NCBI GenBank assembly: GCA_034770075.1
Contig: CM068386.1
Coordinates: 45,855,990 to 45,919,989, forward strand
Direction: 5' to 3'
Length of the DNA stretch: 64,000 nt
Source: Aralia elata
Lineage: Eukaryota > Streptophyta > Magnoliopsida > Apiales > Araliaceae
Shown piece by piece: positions 10,475 to 23,299 of this stretch. Under the pieces are notes generated by a model. It saw only the letters and a list, made by a program, of their open reading frames with translations. It was not told the DNA's origin and did not search any database. Position 1 is the first letter of the stretch. Every line of letters starts with the position of its first letter. Both the position numbers and the translations under genes were made by a program.

Positions 10475-13400
10475 CAGGTATGCTTCAAGGCAAGAGTTCC
10501 ATCTCAAAAATGGATTCTTGATAGTGGATGCTCTCGTTACATGACTGGTGATCAATCGAAGTTCGTGGAACTAAAAATCAAGAAGAAAAATAGAACGGTC
10601 AATTTTGGAGATAATCGAACCTGTGAGATTGTTGGAAAAGGTAAAATCGGTAATGGTAAGGTTAATATTGATAATGTTCATCTTGTTAGTGGACTTGAAT
10701 TCAATCTTATAAGTGTTAGTCAATTAATGGATAATGGTCATCAAGTCGGTTTTGAAAAAGATAAATGTACAATTTCTCATGGTACTAACAACACTATTCT
10801 AGTTGCACAAAGGGAAGGAAATATATATACTCTTGATTTTCAGCAACAGGAGGAAGAACTATGTCTCGCTTCGATGCAAGATGAGGCTAACCTATGTCAT
10901 AAACGGTTGGGACATGTTCACATGGATTTAATCAAGAAATTGTCCTCCAAAAACCTTGTTAAGGGATTGCCGAAAATAAAATTCAAAAAGAAAGGAGTAT
11001 GTGTTCCTTGCCAACTTGGAAAACAAGTAAGAACATCATTCAGTGCAAAGAATATGGTATCAACCTCTTCTCCCTTACAGTTACTTCATCTTGATTTATT
11101 TGGCCCGGAAAGGCATGCTAGTATTAATGGTAAATTTTATGCATTTGTAATAGTTGATGATTTTTCTAGATATACTTGGGTATTGTTTTTAAAAACCAAA
11201 GATGAAGCATTTAAAGAGTTTGAGAAATTGATAAGAAATTTAGAGACTAAGTATAGTCTCAAACTTATAAAAATTCGGAGTGATCATGGTACCGAATTTC
11301 AAAAGGACTTTACTATATTTTGTGATCAAAAAGGAATAAGCCATGAGTTTTCAGCTCCAAGAACTCCTCAGCAGAATGGAGTAGTGGAAAGAAAGAATAG
11401 AACAATTCAAGAAACAGCTAGAACACTTTTACAAGAAAGCAAACTCCCAAAGAAGTTTTGGGCCGAGGCTGTTAATACCTCTTGTTATGTGTTAAATAGA
11501 GTTCTTATCCGCCCTATTATTTTGAAAACTCCTTATAAGTTTTTGAATAACAAAATTCCTAATATAAGTTATTTCAAAATATTTGGGTCTAAATGTTATA
11601 TACTAAATACTAGTGACAACTTGGGAAAATTTGATGTTAAATCATATGAAGGTATCTTCATTGGTTATTCACAAAACAGCAAGGCATATCGTGTATTTAA
11701 TATCTATAAGTTGTGTGTTGAAGAATCTGTTCATATAACTTTTAATGAGACTAACCTTGATCTTCCCAAAGAAAGAGAAGAGGATGCAGGAAATTTGGAG
11801 ACTTACACAAATTCAGTAAACCAAAGAGAACCAGTCAGCAAGCTAAATGAATAAATACAACAGGCTAAATTGAATAGTACGCAGGAAAATGAACAACTAA
11901 CACAAGACCTTGAAGAAGATTTTCCTCAGCAAGAAGAAGTGATACACGATGTCCAAATGGCAAAGACTGCAAGATATCTCAAAAATCATACACCGGAGAA
12001 TATCATCGGAGATATAAACAAAGGAATCACCACACGAAGAGGCTTACAAAATCAATGTGCGTTCTCTGTATTCTTATCACAAGTTGAGCCAAAGAATGCT
12101 AAGGAAGCCATTCTTGATGAAAGTTGGCTAATGGCAATGCAAGAGGAACTTCAACAATTTGAACGATGTCAAGTTTGGGAACTAATGCCTCCTCCTAAAG
12201 GTATCTCTGTCATTGGAACAAAATAGGTCTTCAAAAACAAGCTTGATGAGCATGGGACAATCACTCGCAACAAAGTAAGGTTAGTGGCTCAAGGATATAA
12301 TCAATAAGAAGGGATCGACTACGAAGAAACTTATGCCCCAGTTGCAAGACTAGAATCTATCCAAATCTTATTAGCATTTGCGTGTTACAAGAAATTCAAG
12401 CTTTATCAAATGGATGTAAAAAGCACGTTCCTCAATGGATACATCAATGAAGAAGTCTATGTCAAACAGCCTCCTGGATTCGAACATGAGAAGTACCCAA
12501 ATCATGTTTTTAAGCTAAAGAAAGCTCTCTATGGTCTCAAACAAGCTCCAAGAGCTTGGTACGAGAGGTTGAGTAAGTATCTTCTTTCAAGTAGTTTCAC
12601 TAGAGGTAAAATTGATTCCACATTATTTATTATGCATGCCAAAAAGGATATAATTGTTGTTTAAATATATGTGGATGACATAATATTTGGTGCTACTAAT
12701 GATTTCCTTTGTGAGTGGTTTTCTAAGTGCATGCATAAGGAGTTCGACATGAGCTTAATGGGTACGCTAAATTACTTTTTGGGACTCCAAATCAAGCAAA
12801 CCAAAGATGGAATTTATATTCATCAAACCAAATATACAAAAGAGCTACTCAAAAGGTTTGGTTTTGAAGGATCAAATTCAAAGACTACACCTATGAGCAC
12901 ATCAATTAAGGTTACGTCTGATGAAAAAGGTATAGATGTAGAGTTGACTAAATACCGAGGTATGATTGGCTGTTTATTATATTTAACAGCATCTAGACTT
13001 GATATAATGTATAATGTATGTCTCTGTGCACGTTTTCAAGCAAAACCCAAGGAATCCCACTTGAATGCTATTAAAAGAATTCTTAAATATTTAAGTGGTA
13101 CTATTAATTTAGGATTATTTTATCCAGTTTGCGATCATTTTGAACTAATGGGATATTCAGATGCTGACAATGCAGGGTGTCAATTTGATAGAAAAAGTAC
13201 AAGTGGGACTTGCACATTTTTGGGACAAAGTCTTGTAACTTGGCATAGTAAAAAGCAAACTTCAGTTGCCTTATCAACCACTGAGGGTGAATATCTAGCT
13301 GCAGGGAGTTGTTGCTCTCAAATATTATGGATGAAACAAAAATTATGTGATTTTGATATATTATGCAATAATGTGCCCATATATTGTGATAATTCCAGCG

Positions 13401-13609
13401 CTATTGACATATCAAAAAATCTTGTTTTGCATTCACGTACAAAACATATAGAGGTAAGGCATCATTTCTTAAGGGATAATGTTTCAAAAGGGTTAGTTAA
13501 ACTGAACCTTATTCTTACAGAAAAACAATTAGCTGATATTTTTACTAAACCTTTGAGTGAGGAAAGGTTTTGTATGCTAAGGAGAGAACTTGGAATGTAC
13601 ATGGTATAA
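10475..13609 (+). pseudogene. pol: SIRE-A pol: protease, integrase, reverse transcriptase, RNase H
   Basis: One continuous frame interrupted by four in-frame stops (TAA 11852, TAG 12224, TAA 12305, TAA 12662). Domains in order: aspartic protease with WILDSGCSRYMTG near 10506; integrase zinc region (H..H, CVPCQLGK) near 10900-11020; integrase core with LDLFGPE, IRSDHGTEF and APRTPQQNGVVERKNR near 11090-11400; reverse transcriptase from about 12080, with YGLKQAPRAWYERL near 12530 and YVDDIIFG at about 12668; RNase H with YSDADNAGC near 13155 and LADIFTKPL near 13530. The TAG at 12224 replaces an expected Trp and the TAAs probably replace Gln, fitting C-to-T or G-to-A decay. The end at 13609 matches a normal copia C-terminus. 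Confidence 0.9.
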
Positions 13610-13995
13610 TTGTGGTTACGTTCTTGAAATTTTATTATATACAGTTAATATTTTATGTATTATTCATTTTCTACATGATATCTGATAAAATATATCTGTT
13701 TGACATTCCTTATCTGTTTAAACTATTTTCTAGATACACGTATCTATTAATGATCAATGATCAATTGCCGGTTATCAGATTAATTGAGAAATGTAAAGCT
13801 GCAACTTTGAAATACGGAACAGCAGCTGAACAGACTTTTAAAATTGAAAAGACACACGTCTTTCGGTGTCTAACTTCTACTTAACTTCTGCTTCTTGTTT
13901 CTCTATATCTTCAGCTTTCTCTTTCCATAAATTATATCAACCAATCCCTTCATTTACCAAAACCCTTCGTTTCTTCTTCACAAATCCTTAAAGCC

Positions 13996-15696
13996 ATGAA
14001 AACCAGGGCTAGCAAGCGATCGTCTGGTAAATCAAACGATGAAGGATCTTCGTTGAAGAATGCTACTGGACTAAAAATGAAATCCAAGCGAGTGTAGAAG
14101 AAATCTTCTGTGCATGTTTCTTCTGATGCCACAATATTATCCGACGACTCGGATTCCAGTTTTTCTTTCTTAAAGGCTTCAGAAGCAGAACCATCTCAAC
14201 GGGGCAAGTTGAAACAACCAGTGTATGAAGAACATATCTCTTCACAGCTAGAGTCCCCTTCAAATCTGGTAAATCCATTTTCATCTTCCCCTGATATGCC
14301 AGAAAATTTCTTCAGAGGATATAGTTTTGAAACTCGTTTTAAAAATTCGATTGCTACAAAGCAATTTGTCTATGAAAAATCTCTGGACTTATTTTATTTC
14401 AAAAACTCTGTTTTGGAAAAACTCTTCAACTCTTGCGAAATATCATCTATGTTGTTTCCTCCTACTATTGTTTATCCTAGATTAGTTCAACAGTTTTACA
14501 CTAATCTTGAATGCAATGGGGATTGTTTTACAACATATGTTAAGGGAAAATCATTATTTTTCACTAGTGTTGATTTTAGTAGCATTCTTGGTATATCTTC
14601 TGCTGGACCTTGTCCTTTTACTCTTAAAGGTGCTACTAATATCCCTTATCCACCATTGGAACAACTTCATATTGTTATGAATGATTTCTCTCTTACAACT
14701 CTGTTTCTTCCAAAAATTATGAATGTGTGTCCAACTGCTTGTGTGTTACATAAGGTAGTTAGGTATAATTTGTTTCCACGACTTGGTGGTGGAGCAGATT
14801 TTACCTATCAAGATTTAGTGATTGTGGCTATGATTCTTAAGGGAAAATCTTTCAATCTTTCTTAAATGATGTTGTCTCATATGCTTAGTTGTATTCGTCA
14901 AACCAAAAAGTGTCTTCCTTATAGCAAGTTTTTAACAAAACTCTTCCAACATTTCAAAATATCTTTTGATGATGAAATCTCTGTCTCAAATAATGAGTTT
15001 ATAGATACTGCTAATTTGACACAATCTCATATTACTTTTCTTGCTGGTGAGTTTGTTCGTCTTCTCCCCAATCCTCCTCCTATTTCTCCTAATCAAGACT
15101 TATCTTCATCCTCTCTGCCAAATTCTCATGGTCCTGACATTATGAATGTTCTAAATGAGATTTTGCAAAATTAAAATTCTATGAAAACTGATTTGGCCGA
15201 TATCAGAAATCGACTTGTGATTCTCAAGAAAGGAAAACTGCCGATGGATGCTCCAAAAATTAATAAACTGTATCATCGTGTTGAAGATGAATTCATTAAT
15301 CTCCAGGCATGTTTTGAGATACAAATAATGGCTATGGTTGAGGCACTTCAACGAAAATTCAATAGGAACACCTGTCAACTGAGTCAAGAAGTTAAGTTTA
15401 TAAGCTATCAACTTGGAGAACTTGCAGATTTTATGGCCACAAGATTCAATGATGTGGGAAAGAAGTTACATTTTTAGACAATGTATTCCACAATTCTAGA
15501 ATGGCCAATGTGCAATTGGATAGCAGAATACAAGGGTGATTTTCTTGACATGGCACTTCCTCCTTCAACTTTTATACCAAGACCCCCTCGGTTTGCCGAT
15601 GATCTTTCTTTCGAAGAACGTCTTCATCGCATTCATCACCGTCCTTACTTCACTACCCGTGCTGAACAGAGAGCTAATCTTGAGGACATTGACTGA
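13996..15696 (+). pseudogene. SIRE-A third ORF ('env-like'), four in-frame stops
   Basis: A single 567-codon frame runs from ATG 13996 to TGA 15694-15696, broken at TAG 14095, TAA 14863, TAA 15172 and TAG 15475. The N-terminus is basic and serine-rich (MKTRASKRSSGKS). A globular core follows with a RLVQQFYTNL motif near 14490 and VKGKSLFFTS near 14545, resembling the Athila third-ORF core (VVQEFYANA at 55122). Residues after about 400 look coiled-coil-like. No clear signal peptide or transmembrane helix is visible, so a true envelope role is not supported. The function in SIRE elements is unknown. Confidence 0.75.
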
Positions 15697-16063
15697 CTCT
15701 GTTTACCCTTTCTATCTCTTTTTGCCTGATGACAAAGGGGGAGAATTAGTTTAAAGTTAGTTCTATTTTAAATTCTGTTTTCAAGACTGTGGTTTCATTT
15801 GGTATCATTTGGTTTTTGATAGGCATGTTGTTTGAATGCCTGCATGTTAAGACTGATGGTTAAATTTGCTTTTCTATGTTTAATTATGGTATTTAGCTTT
15901 AAACATGTTGATGTATGTTGAATAGCATTATTATTTGGTTATGATATGATACTAACACATGCAGGTCATACGAACTTTTCCTGAAATAAGCATATTAAGA
16001 TACATGCATGAATTTAGGGGGAGCTTCAATTATTTATGTTGTCATCATCAAAAAGGGGGAGAA
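15697..16063 (+). promoter_or_regulatory. SIRE-A 3' untranslated region with polypurine tracts
   Basis: Three G-rich tracts occur: AAAGGGGGAGAA at 15734-15745, TTAGGGGGAGC near 16015, and AAAAAGGGGGAGAA at 16050-16063, the last directly abutting the LTR start TGTTGAC at 16064 and so the likely plus-strand primer. Repeated polypurine tracts are a known SIRE trait. Confidence 0.75.
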
Positions 16064-16525
16064 TGTTGACTCTGTCATGTTCTAAACCTAATGTTTTGAT
16101 GATGACTTATTCTTTGGTACTAAATTCTTTGTTGTGAATTTCAGGAAATTATTTCAAGGATTGTTTGATGGAGTGTTCAAGAAGATTAAAGACTATTTGA
16201 GTCATAGGAATTTAATGTAAGGTCATTGCAAATATTTGATTTTTCAATTCAAGGCTCTATGACATTTACATGCAGTTAATAGTAAATAATTAAAATGGAT
16301 TGCATCACGTTTGATTAATTCATATTATCGTGCATGGTTGTCTTTATATTAATAATATTAACATTCCTAAGATATATTGTTATCAGATGGATATGTGCCA
16401 TGGTTGTTAATTGAAAAATGGAAACGTATGGCAGTAGAGGATAATAATCCTTGGAAATATAATTCTACCTTGATATATGTGATATAGTTTGATTGTTGCC
16501 TTGAAAAGAGGAGATAATGATAACA
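16064..16525 (+). repeat. SIRE-A 3' LTR, first ~460 bp
   Basis: Starts TGTTGACTCTGTCATGTTC and aligns with the LTR at 19934: shared blocks are 'TTCTAAACCTAATGTTTTGA', 'AAGGTCATTGCAAATATTTG', and GGCAGTAGA...CCTTGGAAATATAAT. Similarity ends near 16525 and other DNA follows, so the LTR is truncated or interrupted. Confidence 0.75.
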
Positions 16526-18172
16526 AGCTATTAGAATGAAGAACCAAGAAGGTATTAAAGTTCTAAAACCCTAGCTTTGTAATTTTTCTTGGCTTAGGTT
16601 ATATTTTTGCTTGGTTGTGGTAGGAGTTTGATGAAATTGATGGTGAATCATGGTGGATCCTTGAGTATAAGAAGGATTATGATGTATTATGTTGGTTTAT
16701 GTTGGCTAGTGCTTGATAAACCAAGAGATCATAAAAGTTTTCTTAGTAAACATAAAAGTTAGAAAAACTATTTTTCCGAAAAACGGAACCTAAGATTTGA
16801 ACAAGCATAACTCTTAGCTCATTTCAAATTTTTGAGTGAGGTCAAGTTCTAGAGTTAGATGTGGGAGTCCCCTAAAACCTTCAACTGGAATTTCTCGAAA
16901 ATATGTTGTAGATTTTCCTGGGGATAGATTTTGCCAAAACAGTCCAGACCCGAAAAACTGGCCAAGCTCACTGACCAGTCCCTTCCGTGCATTTTTTTAG
17001 CCAATCTAGACAATGAAATAAATTCCGGCCTTTTGGGGACTGAAACTAGATGGTCTTACGTAGTCCCTGTCCAAAGATGGTCGACTTTGGATGAGAGAGT
17101 TATGGCCAAAACAAAAACTGGGGATTTAAAGACGAAAACTGTCATAACTTGAGTTCTATAACTCCGATGACCACGAAATTTAAACTGGAACTTCATGATA
17201 ACATGTATAAGATTTTGGAAAGAGTTGAGAATTTTTAAAATTTAGCACAATATAGTTAATGTTGACAAAATACGAACTCAAAATGGCTTTTTGAAAAATA
17301 CTTAATAAAAAGAAAAAATTCCAGAAAAATTATTTTTGTGTATGGAATATATGTATATATGGGTGGCCAAAAAAGAAAAAAAAATAATAAAGTGGTTAAG
17401 AAGGCTTAATGGGGGAATTAGGTTTTCAACGGAATAAAAACATTTAAAAATCGTAAAGTCGGAAGTTACCGAAATAATTTCTATCAGCTAGAATATGTCG
17501 ACATGTAACGTATGAGTTTAAGTAAAGGTTAATCATATATTATTATATTATAAAAATGATGTGAGGGGACATATACATTGGTATAAGTCAAAAGAACAAT
17601 TATCAGATTAAGTTACGAGGTGACAATTAACTGATAAGATAATTCTATAAATCCTTATGGATGATGTAGGTTATCAATTGAAGGAAGAAATTATGGATGT
17701 AAATGATGTCGATGATGAACTACGGACCAAGGCAAGTTTTTCAGAACTTGTGTTTATATGTTATGTGCAAATGTTATGTGATATGTGGAATTCATGGGAA
17801 CTTGTTTCAATGTGCACTCCGTGCAATTACTTGTTAAATGGAGTACCAACTATTTTGTCTATTTAATTTTAGTTTCTAAAATTATATTATCTGATTAATA
17901 ATGAAATCATACTTATACTTGAAGTAAAATTATACTTATATTTTAATAATAGTAACAAATTCAATTATGAAGAAAAAAAAATTCTTCTCAAACTATATTG
18001 TCTAAGTAGTAGTAAAATATTATTTAATAATTGTAATAAATTATATTAGGTAAAATGATTTTATGATTGTTTTTATTGTAATTTTTATAACTATATTATT
18101 GAATAGAGTAATTAGTTTTTAACCTTTAATTTTTTAATTTAATAATTAAACATATTATTGGTCAATGTATTA
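16526..18172. other. Non-coding, probably Ty3 LTR-derived remnant
   Basis: No convincing gene. The text (for example GCCAAAACAGTCC near 16933 and GTCATAACTTGAG near 17141) has the look of chromovirus LTR sequence, comparable in reverse sense to parts of the LARD-1 LTR near 7040-7330. The right third is very AT-rich. Small frames at 16931-17152 and 17657-17866 show no domain. Confidence 0.4.
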
Positions 18173-19050
18173 TGTTATTCTCAAAGGCATACAAAGAGAT
18201 TTAGAAGGGGAGATTGAATAGATTTTTTAAAATTTTCTTAAATGAAAGTTACCAAATTAGTTAATCAAGTTAATTGGATTTAGATTAGCACGGCGGAGTA
18301 TAAGTTCCCCTTCAAAGATTAAAAGAAAATCTTAGTTCTAAATCTAGTGCATATCGTAGAAACTAGTCACATAGATAAAAACATAAAGTGACTGAAAAGT
18401 AAAAGTGTAGAATATAAAGAACACAGGAATTTTTAATAGGCTTAGAGCACAAAAGTCTCCTAGTCCTCTCTTCTACTCCGAGAGTAGGGATGATCCACAA
18501 AGGATGGGATGGTAACACAAACCAAGCTCACAAAAGTTGCTACAATAGAGATTCACAAAGAATCTTGTAAGTCACTAGGACTTAATTACAGATGATCACT
18601 AAGATCACTAATCACTAAGAAAAATGTAGATGTTTGAGGTGTTGTTAAGTTGCTTTAAGTCCTTCTTCAAATGACTCAGCAACAATTGATATTTCTCATA
18701 ATTGTAGAGTGGGGCTTTAGAGAACTTAAACTTTTAGCATTATGTCTCTTAATTAATCGTCAGTTGCAATGCTCGAAGATGTAGTCCTTCTATAGAGTTC
18801 TCTTGGGATCTTCCCGCTTAAAAGCTACCATTGCTCCATTCTGCCTTGGACACTTGTCAATACCCAATTATTTGACTTTGAATTTGTTGTCTGCTAGGAC
18901 CACCTCAGGTCACTTTCTATAGTACTGTGAATAGTGCAGTTGCATTGCCCATGTATACATAATCGTTGCTTCAAAACGTCGTATCCTTATCGCAAACACA
19001 CATGAAGATCATCCTTAAGGGTCGTGAATTTCAGGTTTATGACTTGAAAT
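18173..19050 (-). repeat. SIRE-B-like LTR fragment, minus orientation
   Basis: Starts TGTTATTCTCAAAGGCATAC and is followed by TTTAGAAGGGGAGATTGAATAG, homologous to the LTR end of SIRE-B at 40128 (TCTAGAAGGGGGGTTGAATAG). The shared 'ATTAGCAC.ACGGAGTATA' phrase also matches (18285 against 40245). Only the 3' (U5-side) part is present. Confidence 0.6.
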
Positions 19051-19933
19051 TTAACTAGGCACACTTAGAAGGGGGGGTTGAATAAGTGTGAGAACAAACT
19101 ATGACCAATTTTTATTTTTAAGTTTAAACAGACGAATTTAGTTTACCAAATTAATGAATTCAGCTTACTATATAAAGAAACATAATTTGGCGAACTATGC
19201 AGCTTTTATAAATTAACTTGCTGAATTGATATTTCTATGAAAATACTAAGTATTTATAGATTTAGTAAAATATCCAATTTTAATTATCAATTCAACGAAA
19301 TAAATTTTCTTGAGTGAGAATTAAAATAATGCAAGCAATAAAATGAACACTAGGATTTTTTACGTGGTTCAACTATTACCCTCTATAATAATAGCCTAGT
19401 CCACGTCCAATACCAACTAGTATTGGAGACTTACTTTATATATTTCTTTCAATTACAAAGTGACACCTTTTACAAAACAGATTCCAAAAATTCACTTGAG
19501 CACTTTTGCTCCCTGTGCACCTATGCACTCCTTAAGCACTTATACTTCTTTGAACCTGTTTGTAACAATCCTTAATCCACTTGGATTAAATATCTTTAGA
19601 CAAAACTACGTCTAAATAAAAAGGAATTACAAATATAGAGGTCTAGTGATCAAAGCAAATAAATAATTTAACAATGCAAGGCTCAGCTAATATATGCAAT
19701 GATCAAATAATAATAGAAAGATATTACCGATTTATATCCCACGAAAATATGCTGAATATAATTTAGAATTATAGTAGCACAGCAGCAGATTTTAATTGCA
19801 CCAAAAAATTAAACAGCTTTTTCAGTATATAATTAGTGCACTGTAGAAATCGTGAGTAATAGTTGTGATATGATCACGCAATTTATAAGCTTGAAAAAAT
19901 ATTTCCGTTGTAGCTCATAACAATATAAATCCT
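19051..19933 (-). repeat. SIRE-A-like LTR fragment, minus orientation
   Basis: The + strand begins with AGGCACACTTAGAAGGGGGGG and TTGAATAAGTG, the reverse complement of the end of the LTR at 19934-21597 (CACTTATTCAACCCCCCCTTC near 21530). Blocks such as CTAGTATTGGAGAC and 'CACGAAAATATGCTGAA' pair with 21105 and 20775 in reverse. It forms a diverged inverted repeat with the right part of the next LTR. Confidence 0.7.
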
Positions 19934-21597
19934 GTTGACTTTGTCATATTCTAAACCTAATGTTTTGATGATGATTTGGTTCAATGTTACTAAATTGTTT
20001 ATTGCGAATTTCAGGAAATTTATTCAAGAAATTGTTTGATGGATTATTCAAGGAAGATTGAAGAATATTTTGAGTATTAAGAATTATTATGTAAGGTCAT
20101 TGCAAATATTTGATTTTTTAATTCAAGGCTCTAGGAAATTTATATGCATAATTTTATATATGCACAAGCCAGATTTATGCATCACATTGATTCATGCATG
20201 ATGGGATCTATGCATATTGATTATCTTAATACATGATTATTAATTTATGCATCACGTTGATTTATGCATGATGGTCTGTAAACAATTTAAAGTATCATGC
20301 TTCTTTATCGGTATATGAAACGTGTGGCAGTAGACTTCATCAAATCCTTGGAAATATAATGCATATATACTTTGTGGCGGCAGTCTTGGAAAAAGAGATA
20401 AACTTGACAGGATACACTTTGATATGTAATCATTATCCTTTGACTCGGTATTGTTATTAAGCCGGATATTGTGGTCAGTTGAAAGGATTTTTTTCCAGAT
20501 TAAATGCTAACAGCTGGTTATTGATAAGGTTTATTTGAAACGCTAAATCTTTTTACAAAACAGAATCTTGATAAGGTGTGTTTTGATTACAACGATAATA
20601 TTAAAATTCTTAATATTATGCAACGGATATATTTCTAAGTCTATAAATTGCATGGAGTAATCCTTGTTTATATAGAACTCCAACAGTGCACTGATTATAT
20701 AAAAAAGAAATATTTTTGACATTATCCTGGTGCAATTAAAAATTTGCTGTTGTGCTTCGCATATTCTGATTTTGTTCAGCATATTTTCGTGAGCTATAAA
20801 TTGGTAATATCCTTCTTAAATTAATTGATCATTGCATACATTAGTTGAGCCTTGCATTGTTAAATTGCTTATTTGCTTTGATCATTAGACCTCTATTATT
20901 GTAATTTTAATTTTTCAGACTAAGTGTTGTCTAAAGGAATTTAATCCAGGTGGATTAAGATTTGTTTACATACAGATTCAAGGAAGCATAGGTGCTTAAG
21001 GAGTGCATTAGTGCACAAGGAGCAAAAGTGCTCAAGTGAATTATTGTAATTCAAAATTTGATAGAATCTGTCTTGTAACGGGAATTATTTTTAAATAAAA
21101 GTGAGTCTCCAATACTAGTTGGTATTGGACGTGGAGTAGGCTATTATTATAGAGGGTAATAGCTGAACCATGTAAAAAGTCTTGGTGTTGATTTTATTGT
21201 TTGCTTTATTTTAATTACTCAAAAGTTAGTTAATTATTGTTTTTAATTAATAACTTGAATATTTGTATTACTCATTTTTATCAAGTATTTTCATTAAAAT
21301 TATATTAATTTATAAAATCACCAAGATATTTTCTTAAACAAAAATCAAATCCAGTTGACCATATTCATTCAGTAAGTTGCATTCATCAATACAGTAGACT
21401 AAGATTCTTCTTTAACAAAGACTCAATCCAGTAAACCATATTCATTCAGTAAGCTGCATTCATCAATATAGTAGACTGTATTCAAAAGTTTGGTATAAAT
21501 TTTTTAATTGGTAATAGTCTGTATCCACACTTATTCAACCCCCCCTTCTAAGTATGCCTTATCTGAATTTCAAATCCGACCGTTGAAATATCAAACA
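19934..21597 (+). repeat. SIRE-A family LTR, near complete, possibly solo
   Basis: Starts TGTTGACTTTGTCATATTC, the same as the SIRE-A LTR at 16064, and runs through TATTCAACCCCCCCTTCTAAG to a probable end CAAACA at 21597. No copia coding region or primer site follows, so it is a solo LTR or isolated remnant. TATA-like boxes lie at 20641 (CTATAAATTG) and 20667 (TTTATATAG). Right terminus is approximate. Confidence 0.65.
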
Positions 21598-21812
21598 ATA
21601 CTTCCGTTAAAATAGAATAAAGCCTGTTTAAAAAATATTCGGAAGCTGATCTAAATAATTTCTTTAGTTTTTCCCTTTTAAGGATAATAACAATTAAAAC
21701 AATTTTGCTGGAGAAATTCATGGAGAGGATAATGTGGATATACCAAACTAAGTCAAAAGAGAATTATGTCTTATCATTACTTGAAATAGCTTGTTATCAG
21801 CTAGGCTTAGAT
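21598..21812. other. Unassigned spacer left of the Tekay element
   Basis: About 215 bp with no recognised element and no credible gene; a 64-codon frame here runs into the Tekay LTR. Confidence 0.5.
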
Positions 21813-23299
21813 TGTGACACCCCCAAATTCGGGTCTCCAACTACCCGGATTCGGTCATCACGATCCAATACAACATCCACCTCCAACAACATACATTGAC
21901 TAAAATGCGGAATATATCAAACATATGTTGTTCATTAGAAAGGTGTTACTAGTCCCAAGATACAATAACCTTAAATACTTAACACAAATCCATACCCCAA
22001 ATAACTATCAGGGTTTAAATTACATTAATAATAATTTACTACCCTTATGATAAAATCAGCTACGTGAAGCCTATCACTTCATCTTTTCTTCCCCTTTGCT
22101 CTTTCCTGATGTCTCGGGTTTAGCTGCAAGGGAGTCATGATATAGCAAGGGTGAGCAACGAGTTTGCTTAGCAAGTTTAAAGTACAACAATAAGGATATA
22201 TCATGGTGAAAGGAATGTAGAAAGAGATTTCAACAATATAATTATCAGAAGCAAGAACAATAATTGCTTTTAGAACAATTGATAGTCAAGTAGACTTTGA
22301 ACAATAACTTCCAAAGGAGTCAATGGCTAGTTGACCCTCTGGTTACTGGCTACAGAATAAGTACTTGAGGGGATCAGCCTCGCGTACGCTATGTATATGC
22401 ATAACATTTAACTCTGCTGTTTGTACCTTATATACGGTACCTAGGGTATTCCCCTAAAATAAAAGGGGTGTTCATTCAGTCTAAGAATCCTTACCATTGA
22501 TTGGTTCGGATAGCTTTTATAAATTCTCACATACTTGCGTGACCGAACAAGGGTTTAGACTTAATCATGAATAGTTCGTGAATTTCGGAACTTTAATAAA
22601 TGCACGAATTCAAATGCACCGAATGCGAGTGTCAATAGTTTTGATGTGGAATAACTGTAAATTAATTAAACCACTTAAGCATTTTTGGAATAAAATTTCA
22701 AGCTACAATACAATAGTAGCCTGCTCGAATGAAAAGAAACTTGCAACAATTAAAGTTTCGATATAAAGAACTTGCTCAATGTAAAAGTTGAGTAAGATGA
22801 ACTTGCCTGTTTGCCCAGCTACAATTAATCTTAGCTTTAACTATTTGGTCTTGAAGGACCTAACATTGGTAAAGTTGACTTATCAATTAATATGGCATAG
22901 TTGTGCATTGGTATACCTTCTTTTGCTATTTATTTAGCAGATAAACAATTCATCATCTACATTTAATTACTATTTAACATTAGCTAAACAGAAATTAATT
23001 AATGACCTTTAGTTGTTATTTCAACAACTAATCATGCTCATTTATTATTTAGATATTCAATTTAGCAACGTTTAGTAACCCGATTTATTATTCATAAACT
23101 AAATAATAATCTTGTTAGTGCAGTATGACTTAATAGTATCCAAATTTAACGACTATTCTATTTGGTTAAATCTCTATTTATTATTTATAAAAATAAACAA
23201 TAAATTGATTAATGCATTCCTAACTAATAGTGACAACAATTAATAGGTTATTTAAGTTTTATTCACACTTAGTTACTATTCACTTTTGAGGGTAATTAC

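Larger units (their letters stand above)
9091..16525 (+). mobile_element. SIRE-type Ty1/copia element, 5' truncated (SIRE-A)
   Basis: Order: gag (9091-9768, with 9822-10415), protease-integrase-RT-RNase H (10475-13609), third ORF (13996-15696), polypurine tract and the first about 460 bp of a 3' LTR (16064-16525). Integrase before reverse transcriptase defines Ty1/copia; a large extra ORF after RNase H and a downstream GATGACAAAGGGGGAGA tract are typical of the SIRE/Maximus lineage. The 5' LTR, primer site and gag N-terminus are absent and the 3' LTR is cut short, so the copy is dead. Confidence 0.85.

Noticed and set aside
13570..13884. 104-codon frame after SIRE-A RNase H
   Set aside because: It overlaps the pol end in another frame and then runs through AT-rich spacer; no similarity to a known protein.
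13996..15696. True viral envelope gene in SIRE-A
   Set aside because: No signal peptide, furin-like site or transmembrane helix is visible; the core instead resembles the plant third-ORF family.
16526..18172. A host gene in the LTR graveyard
   Set aside because: Only short frames without domain or splice structure; the sequence looks LTR-derived.
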